NCBI GenBank assembly: GCA_005881495.1
Contig: VBHI01000145.1
Span: forward strand, 1 to 24,888
Source: Chloroflexota bacterium
Lineage (GTDB): Bacteria > Chloroflexota > Ktedonobacteria > Ktedonobacterales > Ktedonobacteraceae
Reading direction: 5' to 3'
DNA length: 24,888 bases
The notes beneath the pieces are model-generated. The model worked only from the letters and a program-made list of their open reading frames with translations, did not search any database and was not told where the DNA came from. Each line of letters starts with the position of its first letter. Position 1 is the first letter of the stretch. Positions 1 through 6,762 of the stretch are shown piece after piece. Made by a program: the position numbers and the translations under genes.

Positions 1-408
1 ATACCCTGTCGTCGCGGCATTAAAATTGGTTGCGCCATACCCAAGGGTGGCAGCAGCAGAAGTACCATAGGCCAGGGCCATGACCAATGCCCCAAGTATT
101 CCGCCAATAAGCTGCGCAACGACATATGCAGCGGCCACTCTCCAGCCGATGCGTCTCGATACAGCAAGCGCTATAGTGACCGCCGGGTTAATGTGACAAC
201 CGGAGATATGTCCAATCGTGTAGACCATGGCGGCAATGGCAAAAGCAAACGCCAATGCAATTATACCAAGGTCAGCCATTGAAAATACTCCCTTAGGACC
301 AAGGATAAAATTTGTCGTGGTAATCGAGCCTGCGCCAACGAAGACGAGGAAGGCTGTTCCTAAAATTTCAGCCATAAGCTTTTGGGGCAATGTCGGTGTC
401 TTATTCAT
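1..408 (-). CDS. Aquaporin / MIP-family channel, C-terminus outside the window
   Basis: Membrane channel for water or small neutral solutes such as glycerol. The 136 visible codons begin MNKTPTLPQKLMAEILGTAF, typical of the first MIP helix. They carry the first pore signature SGCHINPAVT (NPA box) at about residues 67-76, between hydrophobic helices. The second NPA half lies beyond base 1, so the substrate class cannot be judged. The ATG at 408 is chosen because MIP similarity begins there. The best Shine-Dalgarno (439-447) lies 30 bases upstream, with a hairpin between. A TTG at 546 is in the same open frame and would add 46 residues unlike MIP proteins. A sigma-54 promoter and three putative enhancer sites lie upstream, with a sigma-54 activator gene behind them, so expression is probably inducible. 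Family assignment is firm; the start is less so. Confidence 0.9.
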   Translation of the reverse strand, partial: MNKTPTLPQKLMAEILGTAFLVFVGAGSITTTNFILGPKGVFSMADLGIIALAFAFAIAAMVYTIGHISGCHINPAVTIALAVSRRIGWRVAAAYVVAQLIGGILGALVMALAYGTSAAATLGYGATNFNAATTGY

Positions 409-418
409 TTTACTGCAA

Positions 419-447
419 TCTGCCGGTAACGGCAGACTACCTCCTTT
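419..447 (-). promoter_or_regulatory. Hairpin between Shine-Dalgarno and start codon of the aquaporin gene
   Basis: On the minus strand a strong AAAGGAGGT (439-447) is followed by a perfect 7-bp hairpin, TCTGCCG-TTAC-CGGCAGA (419-436), before the ATG at 408. The linear spacing of 30 bases is too long for initiation. Folding the hairpin would leave about 12 bases. It could bring the site into range or act as a translational switch. A second identical AAAGGAGGT lies at 548-556. Confidence 0.5.
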
Positions 448-601
448 CGAATGGCCAACTAGTGTTTCTCTGCGGGAAGTAAGAAAACTCCGTGTAACAA
501 ATACCAGGTCAACACCCGTATACTCACGAGCAAACGCTTCTCTCAATACCTCCTTTCAAAGATTACACATGCATTAGAAAGACGTCCTGTGTTCTTAATA
601 C

Positions 602-617
602 AGCAATATCCATGCCA
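602..617 (-). promoter_or_regulatory. Sigma-54 (-24/-12) promoter for the aquaporin gene
   Basis: The minus strand reads TGGCATG-GATA-TTGCT, matching the sigma-54 consensus TGGCACG-N4-TTGCW at all but one position and keeping the invariant GG and GC at the correct spacing. The predicted start site is near base 590, giving a leader of about 180 bases before the ATG at 408. Three dyad sites lie 170-240 bases upstream, normal enhancer distance, and the gene behind them encodes an activator with an intact GAFTGA loop. Not tested experimentally. Confidence 0.75.
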
Positions 618-760
618 AAGTCGGCAGGCGAAAACAATAAAGAGGCCAATTCAAACGCTTCAACCTGCCTATCAAGCCACTTGATCCATATATTCCCGTT
701 AAAAAATTCCCCACGGATCTTCCTGTGGAAGAGCAGATACTGCTATGTTCTACATTACAT

Positions 761-778
761 AGTTGCAATAATGAAACA
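761..778. promoter_or_regulatory. Putative enhancer (UAS) site 1 for the sigma-54 activator
   Basis: AGTTGCA-ATAA-TGAAACA is an imperfect 18-bp dyad sharing its layout (7-bp half, 4-bp spacer, 7-bp half) with the sites at 791 and 814. Fis-type helix-turn-helix activators bind such dyads as dimers. It is the most promoter-proximal copy, about 170 bases upstream of the predicted start site. Confidence 0.55.
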
Positions 779-790
779 AAAACATTGCAT

Positions 791-808
791 TGTTGCAACT
801 ATGTAACA
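791..808. promoter_or_regulatory. Putative enhancer (UAS) site 2
   Basis: TGTTGCA-ACTA-TGTAACA is a dyad with six of seven half-site positions symmetric. It begins 30 bp from site 1. Its inner part also forms one arm of a 14-bp perfect inverted repeat with 755-768 (TTACATAGTTGCAA against TTGCAACTATGTAA at 793-806). Confidence 0.6.
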
Positions 809-813
809 CCATA

Positions 814-831
814 TGTTTCAAAATTGAAACG
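814..831. promoter_or_regulatory. Putative enhancer (UAS) site 3
   Basis: TGTTTCA-AAAT-TGAAACG contains the perfect 16-bp palindrome GTTTCAA-AA-TTGAAAC at 815-830. It begins 23 bp from site 2 and has the same half-site layout. It is the strongest dyad of the three. The stretch from 832 to 1009, up to the activator stop codon, holds nothing else I can identify. Confidence 0.6.
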
Positions 832-1009
832 ACCTGATTAGCGTGAGAGGACTCTTTTCTCCCTCAACAAAGGCTAAGGAAACTATTATTTGGGTAAGAT
901 AGATAGTTGGGTGACAAAAGAAGAGGCTTCGATCAGCAAAATCGCCATTGATAGTGAATGGAAGGTCGCTCTGAGAGGGGACAGCGCATTCTACGCTTTC
1001 ATGAGGCAG

Positions 1010-2800
1010 TTATTTAGCGAGGCCATTTTTCGCCAGCTCGTATTTCACCATCTTCCGCCATAGTGTCGTCCGGCTGATACCGAGCAAAGCAGCGGCGCGC
1101 GCGACATTTCCATTGCTCGATTCCCAGGCCTGTAAAATCGCCTGCGCTTCGGCATTCATACTGTGATCCTTCAAAACTTTCACCGTTCTGCTGGAGACTG
1201 CTCTTATAGGCTCCGCCATTTCTTCAGCGAGCGTCGTTGTATGATATATCGCAGCGTCTGGCGTACGGCGGATTTCAATGGGGAGATCATCTATCGTAAT
1301 TGTTGGCTTTGTCGCCAGATAAGTAACGCGCTCCAACGTATTCTCAAGTTCACGCACATTACCTGGCCAGTTATACTGCGACAGGGCTTCCAATGCCTCC
1401 GGAGAAATTGCCAGGAAACGGCCAAGTATGCTCCCTTGTCGTTGCAAAAAATGCTGGACCAGTAGAGGCAAATCGGCAATACGTTCCCGTAGAGGAGGAA
1501 TTTCAATGGTTAACACATTCAAACGATAATACAAATCAGAGCGGAAGTTCCCCAGCCGTGACTCTTCACGCAGGTCCTTATGCGTCGCCGCGATGATACG
1601 CACATCAGCCGGGATCACCCGCTGCCCTCCCACCCGTACAATCGTACGCGTCTCTATTGCACGCAGCAGGCTTGTTTGCAGATCACGCGGCATATCGCCT
1701 ATCTCGTCAAGAAAAAGTGTTCCCCCGTGCGCCTGTTCAAACTTCCCCGGACGCCCTTGTCGATCTGCACCGGTGAAGGCTCCCCCTTCGTAACCGAAGA
1801 GCTCCGTGCTTATCAATTCGCGTGGAATAGCTGCACAATTGATGGCTACAAATGGTGCATGAGACCGCCCACTGCTGTTATGTATGCTCTGCGCGAAAAT
1901 CTCTTTCCCCGTGCCAGTCTCGCCGTGGAGTAGCACCGTCGAGTTACTACCAGAAGCCATTCGTCCTAAGCGCAGCGCCTCTTTCAGCGCGGAACTTTCA
2001 CCCACCACATTGGCAAAAGTCAGGCGGGCCTGTGCACCAGTCATACGATGAACCAGCTTCTGTACCCGTTCAATACTGCGCAGTGTCAAGACGAAACCGC
2101 CAGCAGCGACCGATTCAGAAATCATCAAACCCGTTGATCCAACAATATCTTCCAGGCCCGTCTCTTGACGATGGCTGGTGATTGGTTTCAATGTACAAAG
2201 GCAAGGAACACGACCATGGACGGTATCAAAGACGATTTCCTCATAGGAAAGCAACTGACGAGCATCCAACGCCTTGGACAGTACCGCAGGTATTGGCAAT
2301 ACGTCGCGTAACCGCCTTCCTGTAACCTTTGTTGGCGTAAGACCAAGCATAGTCCCGGCAGGGCTGTTCATCTGCGAGATAACCCCATCGTGACGTAACA
2401 GCATAATTCCCTCGGGTAATGTCTGTAGAATAGTCTTCATTTCAGCAAGTAGGTTATTTGCGTTGCTCAACCAAACCTGCATCTGGAGCTGATTGCTGAT
2501 AGCCTGTGCAGCCGCTGTAACCATACCAAGCGTATGAGGATGACCGTGTTCATGACGACCAACAACGGCCAGTACGCCAATTGCCTGGCCCAACAAATCA
2601 TGCACAGGTGCAGCCGAGGTATACAAAGGATGGAGTAAAGCGCAATAATGCATCGCTCCATCGAGCTGAATTGGGAAGGATTCTTGCAAGGCCAGGGCCA
2701 AAGCATTCGCGCCCTGTTGCCCTTCGCGCCAGGAAACTCCAATCGCCAGGCCAAGATGTCCAAACTCATTCATCATGGACTCGTCACCAACGATATCCAC
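1010..2800 (-). CDS. Sigma-54-dependent activator, GAF-PAS-AAA+-Fis HTH (AcoR type), main part
   Basis: Transcription activator that uses ATP to open sigma-54 promoters. In order: the remainder of a GAF sensor domain (about 1-110), a PAS-like segment (about 118-205), the AAA+ domain with Walker A GETGTGKE (293-300), the sigma-54 contact loop GAFTGA (340-345) and Walker B FLDEIGDM (363-370), and a C-terminal Fis-type HTH (about 554-590, ending RAAALLGISRTTLWRKMVKY). The GTG at 2800 overlaps the stop of the upstream fragment by one base (TAGTG). The frame stays open further upstream and reads SGGYALLDTEARIV, which fits the family, so this is the body of a gene whose N-terminus has been shifted out of frame. 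The effector is unknown. Its likely target is the aquaporin gene downstream. Whether translation starts at 2800 is uncertain. Confidence 0.85.
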   Translation of the reverse strand: MDIVGDESMMNEFGHLGLAIGVSWREGQQGANALALALQESFPIQLDGAMHYCALLHPLYTSAAPVHDLLGQAIGVLAVVGRHEHGHPHTLGMVTAAAQAISNQLQMQVWLSNANNLLAEMKTILQTLPEGIMLLRHDGVISQMNSPAGTMLGLTPTKVTGRRLRDVLPIPAVLSKALDARQLLSYEEIVFDTVHGRVPCLCTLKPITSHRQETGLEDIVGSTGLMISESVAAGGFVLTLRSIERVQKLVHRMTGAQARLTFANVVGESSALKEALRLGRMASGSNSTVLLHGETGTGKEIFAQSIHNSSGRSHAPFVAINCAAIPRELISTELFGYEGGAFTGADRQGRPGKFEQAHGGTLFLDEIGDMPRDLQTSLLRAIETRTIVRVGGQRVIPADVRIIAATHKDLREESRLGNFRSDLYYRLNVLTIEIPPLRERIADLPLLVQHFLQRQGSILGRFLAISPEALEALSQYNWPGNVRELENTLERVTYLATKPTITIDDLPIEIRRTPDAAIYHTTTLAEEMAEPIRAVSSRTVKVLKDHSMNAEAQAILQAWESSNGNVARAAALLGISRTTLWRKMVKYELAKNGLAK

Positions 2801-3054
2801 TATTCGCGCTTCGGTATCGAGTAATGCATATCCGCCGCTGCACTGAGTTGTTCCTGGTCACGATTTGTCCGTAGTTCTCGCATATCTTCTCTCCCAATAC
2901 TGGAAGAGGCGCCATAGGGATCAAGTCCTTGCGCTGCGCACCGCCGCCAGGACTGGACAAGCGCAGGAGGCAAGACGTCCTCCTGCATCACTCCCTGCAG
3001 GACAAACTGCTTCCATATTGCCCAATAATCGCGCCCGCTATTACTCACCGTCAC
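2800..3054 (-). pseudogene. N-terminal fragment of the AcoR-type activator, separated by a frameshift
   Basis: This 84-residue frame begins with the typical AcoR-family N-terminus: a WxxF segment, then LVQSWRRCAAQGLDP and a RELRTNR element. In relatives this leads through an ALIEVAKP-like helix into the GAF domain. Here it runs out of frame after about residue 70 and stops at 2800, while the expected continuation (SGGYALLDTEARIV) lies in another frame. The helix normally found between the NR and SGG positions is largely absent, suggesting a deletion of about a dozen codons plus a frame change rather than a single-base error. Alternatives are a sequencing indel or translational coupling through the TAGTG overlap. 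Confidence 0.6.
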
Positions 3055-3271
3055 TATAGCCTCATTTTATAGACATGCTTGGTCGCTCCGACCATGCCGT
3101 ACTGCACCAGATTAACCGTAGTATAACATAATGTCTGCTTTCGTAGTTCACTGTCTAGATAAATGCTACTTGCCCATGCTACTAAGAGCAATAATCTTTC
3201 ACTCTGGACTGCTGTGTTGTAAGATGTATCATCATTTCAAGAACGACACACAGACTGGAGGAAACGTAAAG

Positions 3272-4372
3272 TTGGCTACAGCACGTAATGCAATTGTGGT
3301 ACACAGTCCACACTCAGGAAGGTCAGCATATCTATCAGATGCACTGACATACGCTGAACAAGCTGGCGTTCATATCATCCAGGTCATCTCTATTGCAGAG
3401 CTTGATGGTCTACCTGCCCAGGGACCTTCCTGGCGCGCAATGGGCATCGATGTCGCTATAGCAGCTGGTGGTGACGGACTGGTCGGCGGGGTTATCACCC
3501 ATATTGCCGAAAGTGGCCTACCTCTAGGTATTCTGCCACTTGGCACATCTAATGATATTGCTCGCACCTTACATCTTCCTCTAGACCTCTCACAAGCAAC
3601 CCAGGTTATTGCATCCGGCAAAGAGCAAGAAATTGATATTGCTATAGCTCAGCCAGCTGAACAGGCCCCACATGCAGCGAATCCAATTCCAGGTGGTCCA
3701 GTCCTTTCACTTGTTTCCGCCCGCAAGCACGGCTATTTCGCCCACGCGCTGATCATTGGTCTCAATGTGGAGTTCGCCCGTTTGGCAACCAACGTGGTGA
3801 CCCGCCAGCATTATGGCCGTTTTACTTATCCCCTCGCGGCTTTAGAGGTCCTGCGCAATCACAAGGCGCTCGACGTCGAGATTCGCTTTGATGGCCTGGC
3901 ACTACCGCATACGAACAATTCCACCCAGCTGCAAATCGCTACAGGGCAATCAACGAGCATCGAGCAAACGACACTTCATTACCGCGCTCTTCAGGTTGCC
4001 GTGATCAATGCGCCTATATTTGGCGGAGCATGGCAATTATCCATTCCAGGCGCAACAGTGAATGACCGCTTGCTGGATATTGTTATCCTGGAGGAAATCG
4101 CAACAAAAAGTCTCAGTACGAAGCTCGCACAATTTTTTGACCTACAAAAGCCGCCTTTAGCACCTCAGCCAAATGAGGAAGAACCCTCAAACAAACACAA
4201 TTCCGCTGATGTAAGTCGTATCCCCGGCATTCACCATCTCCAGGCACAAAGTATCACCATTACAACCGGGGCTGATCCACAGGATGTGACACTGGATGGA
4301 GAGGTTCGGGGTCAGACACCAATGCATATTCGCCTGGCAAACGAGCGGTTACGGGTGATGGTCCCGCAATAA
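3272..4372 (+). CDS. Diacylglycerol kinase family lipid kinase
   Basis: ATP-dependent kinase of the DAGK/YegS catalytic fold, likely phosphorylating diacylglycerol or a related lipid at the membrane face. The nucleotide-binding motif appears as AAGGDGLVGGVI, with Leu where many members have Thr in GGDGT, followed by GLPLGILPLGTSNDIARTL, the second signature. The C-terminal beta part ends VTLDGEVRG. TTG at 3272 is preferred: GGAGG lies about 10 bases upstream and family similarity begins at ARNAIVVHSPHSGRS. The frame is open back to 3131, but the extra 47 residues are not family-like. The insert around residues 295-320, rich in Asn, Glu and Pro, is a variable linker. It is transcribed away from the activator gene and followed by a long inverted repeat. 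Confidence 0.85.
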   Translation: MATARNAIVVHSPHSGRSAYLSDALTYAEQAGVHIIQVISIAELDGLPAQGPSWRAMGIDVAIAAGGDGLVGGVITHIAESGLPLGILPLGTSNDIARTLHLPLDLSQATQVIASGKEQEIDIAIAQPAEQAPHAANPIPGGPVLSLVSARKHGYFAHALIIGLNVEFARLATNVVTRQHYGRFTYPLAALEVLRNHKALDVEIRFDGLALPHTNNSTQLQIATGQSTSIEQTTLHYRALQVAVINAPIFGGAWQLSIPGATVNDRLLDIVILEEIATKSLSTKLAQFFDLQKPPLAPQPNEEEPSNKHNSADVSRIPGIHHLQAQSITITTGADPQDVTLDGEVRGQTPMHIRLANERLRVMVPQ

Positions 4373-4416
4373 CAGCCAGCTATTTGGTCAACTAGAAGCC
4401 AATCTCAACAGGTGGA

Positions 4417-4473
4417 CAAACACATAGCCCAGGTCGGCAGGATAGTTTACTTGCGACCCGGGCTATGTGTTTG
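4417..4473. terminator. Long inverted repeat after the lipid kinase gene, probable terminator
   Basis: Two 20-base arms (4417-4436 and 4454-4473) pair with one mismatch around a 17-base loop; the outer part reads CAAACACATAGCCC against GGGCTATGTGTTTG. There is no long U-tract on either side. It lies between convergent genes, so a bidirectional terminator is the simplest role. It could also be a copy of a dispersed palindromic repeat. Confidence 0.55.
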
Positions 4474-4517
4474 CAATATCTCATGCTCCTCTAGAGCATT
4501 ACTAACTATGAGAGTAG

Positions 4518-4772
4518 TTATGCGTTGTTTCCTCGAGGGGCCAGCGCCCAGAAAAGCATGGCCACCAGCGCAAAAAAGAGCAGCGTTACCAGGACCATTA
4601 ACGAGTCTATAAAAGCGGAAATATCGAATTGGAAGATCGCCGCTGCAATAAAGACCAGCATCAGAAGTACGCCAAGCGCAGGGAAAATAAGGAGTGCGTT
4701 CAGCCGTGAACCAGGAACCGCTGGGCGTGGTTCTCGCACCATAGCTTGTAAATCAGTATCAAGTGGTTCCAT
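4518..4772 (-). CDS. Small two-helix membrane protein of unknown function
   Basis: An 84-residue protein that I do not recognise. After a short polar N-terminus (MEPLDTDLQAMVREP) there are two hydrophobic segments, about residues 22-46 (LNALLIFPALGVLLMLVFIAAAIF) and 53-77, ending in a short basic tail. ATG at 4772 is chosen because AAAGG lies 6 bases upstream. An ATG at 4799 (9 residues longer) and a TTG at 4859 are in frame but lack a ribosome site. It stands alone between a long inverted repeat and another small gene on the same strand. Membrane location is clear; function is unknown. Confidence 0.55.
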   Translation of the reverse strand: MEPLDTDLQAMVREPRPAVPGSRLNALLIFPALGVLLMLVFIAAAIFQFDISAFIDSLMVLVTLLFFALVAMLFWALAPRGNNA

Positions 4773-4956
4773 GAACAACCTTTCTACCTCGCCAGGCATA
4801 GCTATTGGACTACGCCTGTGCAGTACACACACAGTTTCGCTAAGACTTTCAGCCTTCAACCTATAGTCAGTAAGTCATCTAGCCGCTGATTGCCTCTAGG
4901 TTCTATTATAGTTCTTGCTGACTCTACACGCAACTGCTTCTCTGTACAAAAATCCT

Positions 4957-4979
4957 AAAAAAAATCGGCCACCACGGCC
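4957..4979 (-). terminator. Short-stem intrinsic terminator after the 75-residue gene
   Basis: On the minus strand GGCC-GTGGT-GGCC is followed at once by GA and eight T residues. The stem is short, and its outer base overlaps the TAG stop of the gene. It is weak but well placed. Confidence 0.45.
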
Positions 4980-5206
4980 TAGGCAACGGAAGTCTGAACA
5001 GATACAGACCAGTCATGCGTATCGGGATCCGGAGAGGAATCCTGGTCAACTGCGGTAGAAATAACGGGCAAAGAACGAAACTTGCTGAGGTAACGACGTA
5101 GCTCATATGCATTGATTTGATACGTTGAGCCATCTATCGTCGCGGCAATCCGACCATCGGCTATCGCACTACATATGTCGGCAAAAGTTGGGGTACGGTC
5201 AGCCAT
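4979..5206 (-). CDS. Small protein resembling a MerR/excisionase-type DNA-binding wing
   Basis: 75 residues, with a good ribosome site (GGGAGG, 7 bases before ATG 5206). The core (FADICSAIADGRI, then AATIDGSTYQINAYELRRYL) recalls the second half of excisionase-like winged HTH domains, in which a recognition helix ending in G-R is followed by a short beta wing and a helix ending E-L-x-x-Y-L. The C-terminal third is acidic and looks disordered. No integrase or phage gene is nearby, so a recombination role is not indicated. It is co-directional with rimM but separated by 180 bases in which I see nothing definite. That the gene is real is likely; the fold is a guess from pattern. Confidence 0.6.
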   Translation of the reverse strand: MADRTPTFADICSAIADGRIAATIDGSTYQINAYELRRYLSKFRSLPVISTAVDQDSSPDPDTHDWSVSVQTSVA

Positions 5207-5386
5207 GAGTTAACCTCCCTACAAAATGCTGCTGCTCACTATAGTATCGGACTTCCACAATTTTCTCATGAACCTCATCGCCATCTTCCACTTTTGTGCT
5301 TATTGGCGTATCGGGGTTTTTCAAATCCTATCAATGACAACACCGAGAATAGTCCTTTTATTTCAATCATCTGCAGTCTTTACCGT

Positions 5387-5950
5387 TTACTCATCCTCCT
5401 CTTCATCTTCGGTAGTTGTCTCATCGTCGTCCAACAAACCTTTTATAGGCTCAATATACATCATCTTGCGGATTAGGTCAACCTGCTTGATAATTTCTTT
5501 GATCGCAGGTATCAGTATATCTTTTCCGCCTGTCGCTGCTTTGATCACATAGACATCATTACTACCTGTCTCTATGATATCTATTACTTCTCCTAATGAA
5601 CGTCCATCGAGGGTAACAACCTGTAATCCCACAATATCATGCTGATAGTAGGAATCTGGTGGAAGCTTTGCCAGTTGGCTAATTGGGATGGCCAGTACAT
5701 GGTTACGTACAGTCTCAGCAGTGTTGGCATCTTCAATACCCGCTAATTTCAACACGACCATCTCCCCTTTGTAGGGACGAGCGCTCTTGATCTGGTAACA
5801 GATGTGGTCAGGCCCAAGGTGGATGGTTTCAAGTTCTGCGAAACGATTGGGGATATCAGTAAATGATAGTATTTTGAGCTCGCCATGGACGCCAAAAGGG
5901 GCTACCACTTTTCCAACAGTAGCCCATTCTGTTTCATTCGGTATTGGCAC
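5387..5950 (-). CDS. rimM: Ribosome maturation factor RimM
   Basis: Cytoplasmic factor that binds S19 and helps mature the 16S rRNA head of the 30S subunit. The 187 residues show the RimM N-terminal barrel (ATVGKVVAPFGVHGELKILSFTD, residues about 10-32), the central DANTAETVRN segment, and the PRC-barrel C-terminal domain (SYYQHDIVGLQVVTLDGRSLGEV, then GSNDVYVI and DILIPAIKEII). The tail after residue 173 is strikingly acidic (DDDETTTEDEEEDE), an extension not needed by the family. It follows khpA by 12 bases in the rpsP-khpA-rimM cluster. The usual next gene, trmD, is not on this side. Confidence 0.95.
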   Translation of the reverse strand: MPIPNETEWATVGKVVAPFGVHGELKILSFTDIPNRFAELETIHLGPDHICYQIKSARPYKGEMVVLKLAGIEDANTAETVRNHVLAIPISQLAKLPPDSYYQHDIVGLQVVTLDGRSLGEVIDIIETGSNDVYVIKAATGGKDILIPAIKEIIKQVDLIRKMMYIEPIKGLLDDDETTTEDEEEDE

Positions 5951-5962
5951 AGGTGATATCCT

Positions 5963-6193
5963 CTACAAAATCTCTAACGAGGTATGCCGACCTTCACGCG
6001 CACCGCCTGCTCTCAGCAGTGTACGCATGGCCCTCGCGACTCGCCCCTGGCGGCCAATCACTTTCCCAAAATCTTCTGGTGCAACATGGAGTTCCAGGAC
6101 AAGGGCGTTTCGATCATTGCGCACTTCGCGCACCTGTACAGCAGATGGATCATCGACGAGTGACTGAGCGATGTACTCAACCAGTTTACGCAT
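5963..6193 (-). CDS. khpA: KH-domain RNA-binding protein KhpA
   Basis: Small single-KH-domain protein (76 residues) that binds RNA in the cytoplasm, often together with KhpB, and affects cell division and RNA stability in other bacteria. Visible marks are the start RKLVEYIAQSLVDDP and the KH GxxG loop within FGKVIGRQGRVARAMRTLL. ATG at 6193 matches the family start. A TTG two codons upstream (6199) is closer to the AAGGG ribosome site and is a real alternative. It lies between rpsP and rimM with short gaps, the conserved order in many Gram-positives and Chloroflexota, so it is surely co-transcribed. Confidence 0.93.
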   Translation of the reverse strand: MRKLVEYIAQSLVDDPSAVQVREVRNDRNALVLELHVAPEDFGKVIGRQGRVARAMRTLLRAGGAREGRHTSLEIL

Positions 6194-6222
6194 TTCCAAC
6201 CCAACCCTTAATTCATGTGAAA

Positions 6223-6510
6223 TTATTCAGCTTCAGATACAGCGGCAGCTTTCGTCTGCTCAAAACGCGCTAATACTCCAGTGCGCTTGAGAAGTTGCGC
6301 CACAGAATCTGTCGGCTGCGCCCCATGCTTCAGCCAGCCCAAAGTCTTCTCTTCATCAATCTTGATGACAGAAGGGTCAGCCATGGGATTGTACCAACCA
6401 AGGTTCTCAATTATTCGACCGTCGCGAGGAGAACGCGAATCGGCAACGACTACACGATAGCTGGGTGCCTTCTTCATACCCACGCGTTTTAAACGAATTT
6501 TGACAGTCAT
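6223..6510 (-). CDS. rpsP: 30S ribosomal protein S16
   Basis: Structural protein of the 30S subunit, 95 residues, normal length. The start [20 protein letters not shown] and the block [21 protein letters not shown] are diagnostic. It is first in the operon rpsP-khpA-rimM, with AGAGGTGAG about 11 bases upstream of the ATG as ribosome site, and a near-consensus promoter at 6612-6640. The leader of about 95 bases carries two GC-rich hairpins. Confidence 0.97.
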   Translation of the reverse strand: MTVKIRLKRVGMKKAPSYRVVVADSRSPRDGRIIENLGWYNPMADPSVIKIDEEKTLGWLKHGAQPTDSVAQLLKRTGVLARFEQTKAAAVSEAE

Positions 6511-6531
6511 GCTTTGTTTTTCTCACCTCTT

Positions 6532-6592
6532 CCCCACATTGGGGGTCTGTGTTATTTGCAGCACCACATTCGAGCGCGGCGCTTACAGCGCC
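6532..6592 (-). other. Leader of the rpsP operon with two hairpins
   Basis: In the minus-strand transcript, GGCGCT-GTA-AGCGCC (6578-6592) lies near the 5' end and CCCCA-ATG-TGGGG (6532-6544) sits just ahead of the ribosome site. Small loops and GC-rich stems make both likely to fold. Placement beside the Shine-Dalgarno would suit translational feedback, which is an inference only. Confidence 0.4.
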
Positions 6593-6611
6593 CCTGAACT
6601 ACGGCTTCACT

Positions 6612-6640
6612 AGGATAGCATGGAGAGCGAGAATTGTCAA
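6612..6640 (-). promoter_or_regulatory. Housekeeping promoter for rpsP-khpA-rimM
   Basis: TTGACA (6635-6640) and TATCCT (6612-6617) on the minus strand are 17 bases apart. The predicted start site is near 6605. It stands back to back with the plus-strand promoter at 6666, the two -35 boxes being 25 bases apart. Confidence 0.8.
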
Positions 6641-6665
6641 TCTCATTTTTTGAATGCTATTCAGT

Positions 6666-6693
6666 TTGACATCACACCCCAGTATGCTATACT
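6666..6693 (+). promoter_or_regulatory. Housekeeping promoter for the aminotransferase-serA operon
   Basis: TTGACA (6666-6671), a 16-base spacer and TATACT (6688-6693). The predicted start is near 6700, only about 17 bases before a strong terminator hairpin, so most transcripts may end early. Confidence 0.75.
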
Positions 6694-6716
6694 CTGAAAT
6701 AAAGTTATCAAGCAGT

Positions 6717-6754
6717 GCGGCGGATAACAGCACCGTTATCCACCGCTCTTTTTT
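6717..6754 (+). terminator. Intrinsic terminator between promoter and aminotransferase gene (attenuator candidate)
   Basis: GCGG-C-GGATAAC (6717-6728) pairs with GTTATCC-A-CCGC (6735-6746) over a 6-base loop, with a single C-A mismatch, and is followed by TCTTTTTT. No gene ends here on the plus strand, and the neighbour on the other side is divergent. It therefore sits inside the leader of the aminotransferase operon. No anti-terminator, T-box or known riboswitch pattern is evident. It may define a small RNA of about 55 nucleotides. Confidence 0.75.
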
Positions 6755-6762
6755 AACTACAA

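Noticed and set aside
227..577. Plus-strand 116-codon frame over the aquaporin region
   Set aside because: It is antisense to clear MIP-family coding sequence and shows no domain.
1163..2181. Multiple plus-strand frames over the activator gene
   Set aside because: They are shadows of conserved AAA+ coding sequence on the minus strand.
3080..3094. TGGTCG-CTC-CGACCA dyad between the activator and lipid kinase genes as an operator
   Set aside because: Arms are only six bases with no second copy; this is expected by chance at this frequency.
3131..3271. Longer N-terminus of the lipid kinase from base 3131
   Set aside because: The extra 47 residues are unlike the family and the only good ribosome site precedes the TTG at 3272.
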